From: DATKFM01 sp046154965
GTDB taxonomy: Bacteria; Pseudomonadota; Alphaproteobacteria; Dongiales; Dongiaceae
Reading direction: 5' to 3'
Length of the DNA stretch: 64,000 nucleotides
NCBI GenBank assembly: GCA_046154965.1
Contig: JBJXDY010000056.1
Coordinates: forward strand, 25,196-89,195
The translations under genes and the position numbers were made by a program. This document shows, piece after piece, positions 33,658 through 41,986 of the stretch. Position 1 is the first letter of the stretch; each line of letters begins with the position of its first letter. The notes below the pieces were generated by a model. It was not told the origin of the DNA and searched no databases. It saw only the letters and a list, made by a program, of their open reading frames with translations.

Positions 33658-33892
33658 CCTCTCCCCACTTCGTGGGAGAGGCATGCAACATCCGCGTTCA
33701 GCGGATATTGCAGGTGCGGGGCGGCGCCGATCTTGCCGGACCCGCATGTATCGCCGCCGATTTTCACAATCGGCTCTGCTCCTTAGCCTCGTCGCCAGCG
33801 CCAGCCAAGCAAGGCTCGTGCGCCGCTCCCTCACCCGCACAACACTCGCTGAACGCGAATGTTGTGCACCCTCTCCCGCTGCGCGGGCGAGG
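33658..33892. repeat. inverted pair of composite palindromic repeats
   Basis: Four hairpins form a mirror arrangement. Left unit: CCTCTCCC/GGGAGAGG (33658-33681), then a 12-bp stem with loop GTTCA (33684-33712). Right unit, in opposite orientation: a 13-bp stem with loop TGAAC (33837-33867), then CCTCTCCCGC-type stem (33870-33892). Each long stem has one mismatch. The region between (33713-33836) has no supportable gene. This fills the 315-base gap between the amine dehydrogenase and the DUF4259 gene. Confidence 0.75.
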
Positions 33893-33950
33893 CGGCATTC
33901 GCATTTCCGTGCGAGGATACGAGATTGGATCTGTTTGAGCGTCTCGTGTG

Positions 33951-34361
33951 CTACGGCAAATTCTCATCCAGCCGGCCGCGCAGATCGTCTACCGCCGTCT
34001 GCCAGTTTTCGCCGTCGTCGGAATCCTCCCATTGCTGGCGGAGTTCCGAGTTTTCCAGTACGCGGTCGATCACGGCGATGGCGCGCTCGATCAGTTCGCC
34101 GGAGGGATCGGACGCATTGTCCTCGGCCCAGGTTTCCGCTTCCGGCGGCAGATCGTCGCTGGGCGAGCCCAGAAGGGCCGCCAGCACCTCGCAGGCGGCC
34201 AGCGCCTTTTCCGCCTGGGGCGCCTCCAGCTCATCCTCGCTGTCGAGATTCACCGCGGCGAGCGTCTTCGCGACGAAGGCCAGCCCCTCCGTCTTCTCCA
34301 GCCGGAACAGCCATTCGCCGGCAGTGTCATTTTCGAATGAACCCGGTCCCCAGGACCCCAT
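33951..34361 (-). CDS. DUF4259 domain protein
   Basis: A 136-residue acidic protein. The opening MGSWGPGSFENDTAGEWLFR is the DUF4259 hallmark (G-W-G-x-x-x-F-x-N-D-x-A). The rest is helical and acidic, with no signal peptide. Function unknown. It lies between the palindromic repeat region and the Prx5-type peroxiredoxin. Confidence 0.8.
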   Translation of the reverse strand: MGSWGPGSFENDTAGEWLFRLEKTEGLAFVAKTLAAVNLDSEDELEAPQAEKALAACEVLAALLGSPSDDLPPEAETWAEDNASDPSGELIERAIAVIDRVLENSELRQQWEDSDDGENWQTAVDDLRGRLDENLP

Positions 34362-34454
34362 GATACCACCCCGTCACTTGCGCGCGGCCCTTTCCTGCCC
34401 CGCGCGGGCTCCGGCCTGCCGCCGATGAATCCGGCGGCAGGATGTCAACGGAAG

Positions 34455-34937
34455 CTAGATCGCCTTCAGCACCGCTTCGGCGCTGGACACCTCGAACGCC
34501 CCCGGCGCCTCCACATTCAGCGCCTTGACCACGCCGTCCTTCACCACCATCGCATAGCGCTGCGACCGTGTGCCCATGCCATAGCCCGACGCATCTATGG
34601 TCAGGCCGACGGCCTTGGAGAACTCGCCGTTGCCGTCGGCCAGCATCATCACCTTGTCGCCGGCCTTCTGGTCCTTGCCCCAGGCGTCCATCACAAAAGC
34701 GTCATTCACCGACAGGCAGGCGATGGTGTCCACGCCCTTGGATTTGAAATCGCCGGCATGATTGATGAACCCCGGCAGATGCTTGGCCGAGCAGGTCGGC
34801 GTGAAGGCTCCCGGCAGCGCGAACAGGACCACCGTCTTGCCCTTGAACAGGTCGGCGGTGGAAATCGTCTGGATGCCGTCGGAATTCTTGTATTTCAGGG
34901 ACGCAGCCGGAATCTTGTCGCCTACCTTGATGGCCAT
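34455..34937 (-). CDS. peroxiredoxin, Prx5 type
   Basis: A 160-residue thioredoxin-fold peroxidase. The peroxidatic cysteine is in ALPGAFTPTCSAKHLPGF, the Prx5 signature. YGMGTRSQRYAMVVKDGVV is typical of the bacterial glutaredoxin-dependent group. There is no second conserved cysteine, so it is likely a 1-Cys enzyme reduced by glutathione/glutaredoxin. Upstream on the minus strand it follows the DsbD gene with a 122-base gap. Confidence 0.94.
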   Translation of the reverse strand: MAIKVGDKIPAASLKYKNSDGIQTISTADLFKGKTVVLFALPGAFTPTCSAKHLPGFINHAGDFKSKGVDTIACLSVNDAFVMDAWGKDQKAGDKVMMLADGNGEFSKAVGLTIDASGYGMGTRSQRYAMVVKDGVVKALNVEAPGAFEVSSAEAVLKAI

Positions 34938-35059
34938 GATGTGTCCTTCCTCTTCTCCGTCGGGTGTATATCCGGGACAGCCGCTGGCGCGAAACGCCGG
35001 GCCGCTCCGACAAAGATAGTCAGTCGGCGGAGAGAGTCTAGGGGCTTCGCTCGGGCCGC

Positions 35060-37204
35060 CTAGCCGCCCGACGCCCGGTTGAAAGCGTCGACGACAGCCG
35101 ACTCATTCAGCAGTTCCGGCAGCAGGATGCCGCCGGGTGCCGCCGGGCCATATACGACGTTAAAGGGAATGCCATAGCGGCCGAAAGACGCGAGGTAGCG
35201 GGCAATACTCTCATCGGGCTTGGTCCAGTCGGCCTTCATGGGCACCACCTCCGGCCGCCGCAGCCGTTCGGCCGAGGCGCCGACATCCAGCACCAGCTGC
35301 TTGTTGACGATGCAGGTGACGCACCAGTCGGCGGTCACGTCGACGAATACCGTCTTGCCGCTCTGCACCAGGCCGTCGATTTCCGTCTGCGCGAAGGGCT
35401 GCCAGACATCGTCGATGGCGGCCACGGGCCCGCGGGATGTCCCGGGCAGGAATACAGAGGCCATCGCAATCGTGGCGCCGAGGACGCTGCCGGCGATACG
35501 CCCTCTGGACGGCAGCCTGCCCTGCAAGGCCAGGAACAGCGCCAGCATGACAATACCAGCCACGGCCAGCGCCAGCGCGAATTCGCTTAGCTGCGCCGCG
35601 ACGATCGTTATCAACCAGACCGCGGTACCCGTCAGGAGCAGCCCGAGGATCCGCCGCAGCCAGATCATCCAAACACCGGGGCGCGGCAACAGGTTCCCGA
35701 GGCCTGGAAATGCCGCTACCAGCAGATAAGGCAACGCAAGGCCGATGCCGAGCGCGGCGAAAATCATGAAAATCTCCCCGGCGCCGCGGGAGAAGGCGAA
35801 GGTCACGGCGGTGCCGACGAAGGGCGCGGAGCAGGGCGTCGCCAACAGCGTCGCCAGCATGCCGGTGAAGAACTGGCCCACAAGGCCGTTGCCATGCTCG
35901 GCGCCGGCGATGCGGCCGATCCAAGCCGGCAGCGGCAGCTCGAACCAGCCCAGCAGATTGGCAGCGAACAGCACGAGCACCAGCGTCATCGCCACCAGGA
36001 ACCAGGGATGCTGGAACTGGATGCCCCAGCCGATGACCCCGCCCGCCTGCTTCACCGCGACCAGCGCCGCCGCGAGAATGACGAATGCCGTTACGATGCC
36101 CGCCGAGGAAGCAAGGAATCCGCGACGCGTCGCTGCCCGTTCGCCGGCATGGCCGACCAGCCCCAGCATCTTCAGCGACAGCACCGGCAGCACGCAGGGC
36201 ATGAAGTTGAGTACAAGGCCGCCGAGCAGGGCGATCAGGATGATCGGCAGGGATGAAGTCTGCGACGATGTCGTCGCCGGGATTGCTGTGGCAAGCGTAG
36301 CGCCGGAGAGAGTGATCTTCTGCTCAAGGCCGCGCTGACCGTCGAACAGTGTCAAGGTCACATTCGACTTTGCCAGCGAGCCGGCATCGATACCGGCATT
36401 GACGATGACCGGCAACGAAAAACTCGCGGCGGCGCCGTCGGCCGACAGCGCGATCTCGGGCGCGCCGAAGGCAAAACCGTCAGGCCCTTCGACGATCACG
36501 TCCGGATGTTCGAAGGGCAGCGGCGCCGATCGCGCCGCAATCTCCAGCGTCTGTTTCCCGGCGCTGCCGCCGAGAACCGCGCTATCCACATACAGACCGT
36601 GACGCGCGCCGTCACCGGGCACCTGGGCCTGATAGCGGGCGACCAGTTGCGCGAATTCCGACGGCGTCGCCGCGCCGGCAGGAATGTCCAGCGCCAGGCT
36701 CGCCGTCTTGGGAATGCAGATCTCCTCGCAGACGAGATAACTCACGGCGGCGCGCAGGCTCACCGCTTCGCCCGCGCGCTGCGGCTTCACCATCACGGGC
36801 AGCAGCACGGCCTCGCTATAGCCGAAGGTATCGAGGCCGAAGAGCGTGAAGCGATGGGGCGCCGGCCAGGCGATGTCGGCCGCCGCCACATTAACCGAGC
36901 CCTGCCAATCGACAGTGACCGGATAGCCGGCATCGCCGGGCGTGCGCCAGTAGGTCTTCCAACCCGGCTGCAGTTCGAATTCGATGCCCGTGCGGAGTTC
37001 GCTTTCCGTACCGGCTCCGGCCACGGTAGACACCATCCGCACGGCGGATTCATTGTCGCGCACCCATTCCGTGGAAGCGGATTCGGCGGCAGCGGAAATG
37101 CCGCCGGAAACAAGGAACAAGAGTCCGGCGAGTACAAAGCTGTAACACCCGCCGATGCGGGCTGCTGCCGGAGCCGATGCCGATTTCAACTGTTTCATAA
37201 CCAT
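35060..37204 (-). CDS. DsbD/ScsB family thiol:disulfide interchange protein
   Basis: A 714-residue inner-membrane protein that moves electrons from cytoplasmic thioredoxin to periplasmic targets. The order is: signal segment (FVLAGLLFLVSGGISAAA); a large N-terminal periplasmic domain with the cysteine pair LVCEEICIPK; a transmembrane core with redox motifs FMPCVLPVLS and LATPCSAPF; and a C-terminal thioredoxin domain with WCVTC (Cys628, Cys631). The long N-terminal domain resembles ScsB rather than classical DsbD. Two ATGs (37204 and 37198) could serve. It is divergent from yqgE. Confidence 0.92.
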   Translation of the reverse strand: MVMKQLKSASAPAAARIGGCYSFVLAGLLFLVSGGISAAAESASTEWVRDNESAVRMVSTVAGAGTESELRTGIEFELQPGWKTYWRTPGDAGYPVTVDWQGSVNVAAADIAWPAPHRFTLFGLDTFGYSEAVLLPVMVKPQRAGEAVSLRAAVSYLVCEEICIPKTASLALDIPAGAATPSEFAQLVARYQAQVPGDGARHGLYVDSAVLGGSAGKQTLEIAARSAPLPFEHPDVIVEGPDGFAFGAPEIALSADGAAASFSLPVIVNAGIDAGSLAKSNVTLTLFDGQRGLEQKITLSGATLATAIPATTSSQTSSLPIILIALLGGLVLNFMPCVLPVLSLKMLGLVGHAGERAATRRGFLASSAGIVTAFVILAAALVAVKQAGGVIGWGIQFQHPWFLVAMTLVLVLFAANLLGWFELPLPAWIGRIAGAEHGNGLVGQFFTGMLATLLATPCSAPFVGTAVTFAFSRGAGEIFMIFAALGIGLALPYLLVAAFPGLGNLLPRPGVWMIWLRRILGLLLTGTAVWLITIVAAQLSEFALALAVAGIVMLALFLALQGRLPSRGRIAGSVLGATIAMASVFLPGTSRGPVAAIDDVWQPFAQTEIDGLVQSGKTVFVDVTADWCVTCIVNKQLVLDVGASAERLRRPEVVPMKADWTKPDESIARYLASFGRYGIPFNVVYGPAAPGGILLPELLNESAVVDAFNRASGG

Positions 37205-37359
37205 TGATGGGGTCTAGTATACCCTTGTCTTAGCGGCGCCACCGTCAAGATTCCGTGTAGAGCGGGCGCCGAGTTAATGAAAATGGATCGCGTCCCGCGG
37301 CGGCGATGAACAAAATTGGACGCTTGCCTAGCCTGAAGAGATTGCCTAGGTGATTCACG

Positions 37360-37938
37360 ATGAGCACGGACAAGAGTAAGCTGGAAGGCTATCTCACGGG
37401 GCAGCTTCTGATCGCCATGCCGCAGATGCGCGATCCCCGCTTCACGCGCACGGTGATCTATATGTGCGCCCACAGTTCGACCGGCGCGATGGGCCTGGTG
37501 GTCAATCGCCGGGTCGGCTCCCTCACCTTCACCGAACTGCTGAAGCAGCTCAATATCGGCCCGAACCGGCGCAGCGAGGAGATCCGCGTGCATTTCGGCG
37601 GCCCGGTTGAATCCGGCCGCGGCTTCGTGCTGCATTCGGCCGACTATGTGCAGAACAACACAATGCTGGTCAGCGGCAATGTGGCGCTGACCGCGACCAT
37701 CGACATCCTGAAAGACCTTGCGGCCGGCGGCGGCCCCAAACGCAGCATCCTCGCGCTGGGCTATGCCGGCTGGGGCGCGGGTCAGCTCGACGCCGAGATC
37801 CACGCCAATGGCTGGCTGTCGGCGCCGGCCGACGACGCCATCGTCTTTGATGCCGATCTCGAGCAGAAGTGGGAGCGCGCCATCGGCAAGCTCGGCGTCG
37901 ATTTCAGCATGCTGTCCGGCGAAGCCGGTCACGCCTGA
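37360..37938 (+). CDS. YqgE/AlgH family protein (UPF0301)
   Basis: A 192-residue protein of the YqgE/AlgH family: YLTGQLLIAMPQMRDPRFTR at the start, GAMGLVVNRRVGSL, HFGGPVESGRGFVLHS and ILALGYAGWGAGQLDAEI. Function is not settled; AlgH affects transcription in Pseudomonas. No signal peptide. Its 3' end overlaps the convergent GNAT gene by 10 bp. Confidence 0.94.
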   Translation: MSTDKSKLEGYLTGQLLIAMPQMRDPRFTRTVIYMCAHSSTGAMGLVVNRRVGSLTFTELLKQLNIGPNRRSEEIRVHFGGPVESGRGFVLHSADYVQNNTMLVSGNVALTATIDILKDLAAGGGPKRSILALGYAGWGAGQLDAEIHANGWLSAPADDAIVFDADLEQKWERAIGKLGVDFSMLSGEAGHA

Positions 37939-38543
37939 GCGCCCGCCGCGCGGGCCGCCCCCGCCAGATCCTTGCGCAGCAGCGCATAGAGCACGTGGTC
38001 CTGCCAGACGCCGTTGATGCGCAGATAGTCGCGCGCATAGCCTTCCTCGCGGAAACCGATCTTGCGCAGCAGGCTGCGGCTGGCCGTGTTGTGCGGCATG
38101 CAGGCGGCTTCGATGCGGTGCAGGCCGAGGCGGTCGAACAGGAACGGCATCAGGCAGGTCAGCGCCTCGGTCATGATGCCCTGGCGCGCGAAGGGTCCGC
38201 CGATCCAATAGCCGAGGCTGGCGGCCTGGGCCACGCCGCGGCGCACGTTGCTGAGATTGATGCCGCCGAGCAGCCTGTTGTCGCCGCGGCCGAACACCAG
38301 GAAGGCATAGCCGGCATCGTCATGCCATTCCGCCGCGGCCTGGTGCATGCGCCGGCGATAGGCGGCGCGGGACAGCGAATCCGCCGGCCAGGTCGGCTCC
38401 CAGGGCGTCAGGAATTCCCGGCTCGAACTGCGCAGCGCCGCCCAGGCGCGCCAGTCGCGATAGCGCGGCGGCTGCACATAGATGTTCGTGCCCTCCAGCC
38501 GGTTGCCGCGCGGAACGATGAAGTGCGGAAAACGAAAACGCAT
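37929..38543 (-). CDS. RimJ-like GNAT N-acetyltransferase
   Basis: A 204-residue acetyltransferase related to RimJ/RimL. It has YVQPPRYRDWRAWAALRSSS near the start, LGYWIGGPFARQGIMTEAL as the acetyl-CoA loop, and HRIEAACMPHNTASRSLLRKIGF, typical of protein N-terminal acetylases. The substrate protein is not known. It lies 25 bases downstream of the M16 peptidase gene on the same strand, probably the end of a thrC-M16-GNAT operon. Confidence 0.88.
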   Translation of the reverse strand: MRFRFPHFIVPRGNRLEGTNIYVQPPRYRDWRAWAALRSSSREFLTPWEPTWPADSLSRAAYRRRMHQAAAEWHDDAGYAFLVFGRGDNRLLGGINLSNVRRGVAQAASLGYWIGGPFARQGIMTEALTCLMPFLFDRLGLHRIEAACMPHNTASRSLLRKIGFREEGYARDYLRINGVWQDHVLYALLRKDLAGAARAAGAQA

Positions 38544-38568
38544 TCATGAACCCCGCGATGCGTTCGGC

Positions 38569-39837
38569 TCAGCCGAGCCTGGCAGTGATCGCCGCATAGG
38601 GTTCGAGGCCGTCGGCCGGGCCCAGCGTGGTCAGGGTCAGCGGCGTGGCGGCGATGCGCTTGGCGACGCGCATGATCGCCGCGCTGTCCACCGCCTCCAC
38701 CTTGGCGATGATCTCGTCCGTCGGCATCGGCCGGCCGTAGATCAGCATCTGCTGCGCCAGCTGCTCGCAGCGCGACGAGCTGCTTTCCCGCGCCATCAGG
38801 ATGCCGGCCTTGAGCTGCGCCCGCGCCCGGTCGATCTCGGCCTTGTCCAGGGTGGACGGCGTCTTGCGGATCTCCTCGCAGACCACGGGGATCAGCTCCT
38901 TCAGCTGATCCGGGCCGGTGCCGGCATAGATGCCGAACAGGCCGCCGTCGCTATAGGGCGCCGCGAAGGTGTAGATGCTGTAGACCAGCCCGCGCTTCTC
39001 CCGCACTTCCTGGAACAGCCGCGAGGACATGCCGCCGCCCAGCAAGGTCGAATAGACTGTGCTGGCATAGTAGTCGTCATCGCGGTAGCCGATGCCGTTG
39101 AAGCCCATCACCAGATGCACCTGCTCCAGCTCCCGCGTCTCCCGCCGGTCGCCGCCGGCATAGCGTGCCGACTCCGCCGGTTCGGCGTTGGACTGCGGCA
39201 GCGCGCCGAACAGCCGCCCTGCCGCCGCCACCAGCGCGTCGTGGTCCACCTGCCCTGCCGCCGCCAGCACCATGCTTTCGCCGGTATAATGCTGGCGCAG
39301 ATATCCCCTTATCTGCTCGCGCTGCATGGCGGTCACCGTGTCGACGGTTCCCAGCACCGGCCGGCCCAGCGCCTGGTTGGGATAGGCGGTTTCCTGGAAG
39401 TAATCGAAGACGATGTCGTCGGGCGTATCCTCCGCCTGGCCGATCTCCTGCAGCACCACCGTGCGCTCTCGATTCAGCTCCTCGTCGGCCAGCGTCGAAC
39501 GCTGGAGGATGTCGGCCAGGATATCCAGCGCCAGCGGCACGTCACCGGCCAGCACGCGGGCGTAGTAGGCGGTATGCTCGCGCGAGGTATAGGCGTTGAG
39601 CACGCCGCCCACCGCCTCGATCTCCACGGCGATGTCCCGGGCGCTGCGCCGCTCCGTGCCCTTGAACGACATATGCTCCAGCAGATGAGCGACGCCGTTG
39701 ATGGGCCGCGGCTCGTGCCGCGTGCCGGCGCCGACCCAGACCCCCAGCGACGCGGTTTCCACGCCGGCCATGCGGTCGGTCGCCACGGTCAAGCCGTTGC
39801 CAAGACGCGTCACCTGCACGCCAGTCACGCCGGCCAT
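38569..39837 (-). CDS. M16 family zinc peptidase (processing peptidase-like)
   Basis: A 422-residue insulinase-family peptidase resembling the mitochondrial processing peptidase beta subunit. The inverted zinc motif HxxEH is HLLEHMSFKGT (His51, Glu54, His55), with the distal ligand in VVLQEIGQAEDTPDD. The C-terminal domain has the R/Y-type segment REKRGLVYSIYTFAAPY. The start overlaps the thrC stop by one base (TGATG), so the two are translationally coupled. Cytosolic or periplasm-associated; natural substrates unknown. Confidence 0.94.
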   Translation of the reverse strand: MAGVTGVQVTRLGNGLTVATDRMAGVETASLGVWVGAGTRHEPRPINGVAHLLEHMSFKGTERRSARDIAVEIEAVGGVLNAYTSREHTAYYARVLAGDVPLALDILADILQRSTLADEELNRERTVVLQEIGQAEDTPDDIVFDYFQETAYPNQALGRPVLGTVDTVTAMQREQIRGYLRQHYTGESMVLAAAGQVDHDALVAAAGRLFGALPQSNAEPAESARYAGGDRRETRELEQVHLVMGFNGIGYRDDDYYASTVYSTLLGGGMSSRLFQEVREKRGLVYSIYTFAAPYSDGGLFGIYAGTGPDQLKELIPVVCEEIRKTPSTLDKAEIDRARAQLKAGILMARESSSSRCEQLAQQMLIYGRPMPTDEIIAKVEAVDSAAIMRVAKRIAATPLTLTTLGPADGLEPYAAITARLG

Positions 39838-41240
39838 CAGGCGGCACCCTTGAGACGGCGGCTGCGGATGAAGGCCTGCACGGCGCGCAGATCGTTGGGC
39901 AGCATCTCCACCCGTTCCGGCCGGTCGAACAGATCGGCAAGCCGTTTCGGCAGCACCGGCCGCTGGCCGGTGGCGCGCTCCACCGCGTCGGGAAATTTGG
40001 CGGGATGGGCGGTGGCCAGCGCCACCACGGGAATGCCGTCGCCCCGCGCGCCCAAATGGGCCGCCGCGATGCCGATGGCGGAGTGGGGATCAATCAGTTC
40101 GCCGGTCTGGCGGTGCAGATTGGCGATCGCCGCCAGGGTTTCCTGGTCGTCGCAGCGATAGGCGTCGAACAGCGCCCGCGCCGCCTGCAGGCGCTCGTCG
40201 CCGACGGCGAGCTGGGCGTTGCGGCGAAAGCTGGCCATCGCCTGGGCCAGGGCGGCGCCGTCGCGGCCATAGAGATCGAACAGCAGCCGCTCCAGGTTGC
40301 TGGAGATCTGGATATCCATGCTCGGGCTCAAGGAGGGTTCCACGGTTTCGATCTGCATGCGGCCGGTGCCGAAGAAGCGAGTCAGGATATCGTTGCGGTT
40401 GGAGCCGACGATCAGCCGCGCTACCGGCACGCCCATCTGCCGCGCGCCATAACCGGCATAGACATTGCCGAAGTTCCCGGTCGGCACGGCGAAGGAGACG
40501 GCGCGGTCGGGCGCGCCCAGCGCCACCGCGGCCCAGACGTAATACACGATCTGCGCCATCACCCGCGCCCAGTTGATGGAGTTGACGGCCGAGAGGTTCA
40601 GCTCGTCGCGGAAGGCGAGATCGTTGAACATCGCCTTCACCAGGTCCTGGCAATCGTCGAAGGTGCCTTCGACGGCGATGTTGAACACGTTGGCGGCGTC
40701 GACCGTGGTCATCTGCCGCCGCTGCACCTCGGAGACGCGGCCATAGGGATGGAGGATGAAAATCTCCGCCGAGGGCCGGCCGTGGAAGGCCTCGATCGCC
40801 GCCGAGCCGGTATCGCCCGAGGTTGCGCCGACGATGGTGACATGCTGGCCGCGCTGGCGCAGCACATGGTCGTAGAGCCGGCCCAGGAGCTGCAGCGCCA
40901 CATCCTTGAAGGCCAGGGTGGGCCCGTGGAACAGCTCCATCAGCCAGGTCTTGCCGTCGAGCTGCCGCAGCGGCGCCACCGCGCCATGGCCGAAGGTGGC
41001 GTAGCTGTCGCGGACGATGCGGGCGAAGGCGTCGGCCTCCACCCGCCCGTCGATGAAAGGCGCCATGACCCGCACCGCCAGCTCGGCATATTCCAGGCCG
41101 CGGAAGGATTTCAGGTCGGCCGGCGATAGGCGCGGCCAGGATTCCGGCACATAAAGGCCGCCGTCGCGGGCCAGGCCCGCGAGCAGGACATCATCGAAGG
41201 CGAGCGCCGGGGCGGCGCCCCGGGTGCTGACATAGCGCAA
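39837..41240 (-). CDS. thrC: threonine synthase
   Basis: A 467-residue PLP enzyme converting O-phosphohomoserine to threonine. The PLP lysine is in HGPTLAFKDVALQLLG; the phosphate loop is GATSGDTGSAAIEAF. AVPTGNFGNVYAGY is also conserved. The start is TTG at 41240 (MRYVSTRG), preceded by CAGGAG. A TTGCAC-N17-TAGGGT promoter lies about 43 bases upstream, so the more distant strong promoter at 41690 is not needed for it. Confidence 0.97.
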   Translation of the reverse strand: MRYVSTRGAAPALAFDDVLLAGLARDGGLYVPESWPRLSPADLKSFRGLEYAELAVRVMAPFIDGRVEADAFARIVRDSYATFGHGAVAPLRQLDGKTWLMELFHGPTLAFKDVALQLLGRLYDHVLRQRGQHVTIVGATSGDTGSAAIEAFHGRPSAEIFILHPYGRVSEVQRRQMTTVDAANVFNIAVEGTFDDCQDLVKAMFNDLAFRDELNLSAVNSINWARVMAQIVYYVWAAVALGAPDRAVSFAVPTGNFGNVYAGYGARQMGVPVARLIVGSNRNDILTRFFGTGRMQIETVEPSLSPSMDIQISSNLERLLFDLYGRDGAALAQAMASFRRNAQLAVGDERLQAARALFDAYRCDDQETLAAIANLHRQTGELIDPHSAIGIAAAHLGARGDGIPVVALATAHPAKFPDAVERATGQRPVLPKRLADLFDRPERVEMLPNDLRAVQAFIRSRRLKGAA

Positions 41241-41282
41241 GGCGGACTCCTGGGAGGGCTCGGATGCGTGGCGCGGAGTGTC

Positions 41283-41311
41283 ACCCTACTGGCGCGGTCG
41301 CGGCGGTGCAA
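41283..41311 (-). promoter_or_regulatory. probable thrC promoter
   Basis: On the minus strand TTGCAC (41306-41311), a 17-nt spacer and TAGGGT (41283-41288) lie 43 bases before the thrC TTG start, giving a short leader. Confidence 0.5.
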
Positions 41312-41689
41312 GGGCCGGGAGCGGCGGCCAAGTCTTTGAATATGCTTGGGTTTTACAACGAAGCCCGGCGCCGCCCAAAAGCCCCGGACCTCGTTCCATC
41401 GGCAGTTGCCGAAGACGTTGCGCTGCCCGGGGCCGGCGGCATTTCCAGTGTATTTTTGCATATTTCCCGCCGCAGTTTTCTGCTCCGGATCAGCAGGTTA
41501 GGCCGGGTTTTGCGGTTTCTGGGGGACCCGCGATCCGGGGAACGATGCCATGCAAGGGAATTCCCCCTTGAGGGGCAGCCGCTATCGCAAGAGAACGCGC
41601 GCCGTCCTGCCCCCGGTCCTGGTGCGCGGTGTTCCGATACACAATTTCCAACATCGCGGCGACCCGGCCGCAGCCGGACCGCAATAGGA

Positions 41690-41718
41690 ATTATAGCACA
41701 ATTGTACGGAATTTCCAA
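41690..41718 (-). promoter_or_regulatory. strong consensus promoter, target unknown
   Basis: On the minus strand TTGGAA (41713-41718), exactly 17 nt, then a perfect TATAAT (41690-41695). The expected start is near 41683, leaving about 440 bases before thrC. That stretch (41312-41683) shows no convincing coding frame: short frames there have no recognisable protein features. It may encode an untranslated RNA or a long thrC leader. The rest of the 41241-41986 gap holds the thrC promoter and a palindromic repeat; I see no gene in it. Confidence 0.6.
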
Positions 41719-41846
41719 CCGCTACAGGAATGTTTTCAAATGCGCGCGGAAGCCAAGTCTGATGCGCTGGTGAGATGACAGGCGGTCCGGGTACAGCCGG
41801 TTGTCGTCACATCGGGCAGAATTCGCTCGGCTTCAATGCCTCTCAT

Positions 41847-41927
41847 TTGTCTTCCCCGCGAAAGCGGGGATCCACGAGAAGCAGGGCGCTGTGCGGCCCT
41901 GGGTCCCCGCTTTCGCGGGGACGACAA
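41847..41927. repeat. double-palindrome intergenic repeat
   Basis: Two 24-base arms (41847-41870 and 41904-41927) are inverted copies with one mismatch, separated by 33 bases. Each arm is itself a palindrome built on CCCCGC-GAAA-GCGGGG. Translated in one frame it gives the FPAKAGIH...WVPAFAGTT peptide often seen in spurious gene calls across proteobacteria, marking a widespread intergenic repeat class. Confidence 0.85.
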
Positions 41928-41986
41928 TCTTGTGTGGCGTTGATTCAACTTGCGTAGATCGTGCTCCAAGTTCAGTAACTCTCATC

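Noticed and set aside
33658..33892. CRISPR array
   Set aside because: The repeats are palindromic, inverted relative to each other and too few, with no regular spacers.
33683..34363. A 226-codon plus-strand frame running from the mirror repeats across the DUF4259 gene
   Set aside because: It starts inside a hairpin, is Arg-rich, and lies opposite a gene with a clear DUF4259 signature.
41241..41690. Threonine attenuator or riboswitch upstream of thrC
   Set aside because: No Thr/Ile-rich leader peptide and no terminator hairpin with a T-run were found.
41264..41773. A 169-codon plus-strand frame upstream of the methyltransferase
   Set aside because: No ribosome site, mixed composition and no recognisable features; probably chance.
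41801..41986. N-terminal extension of the methyltransferase
   Set aside because: It is translated from the palindromic repeat and gives the known spurious repeat peptide.
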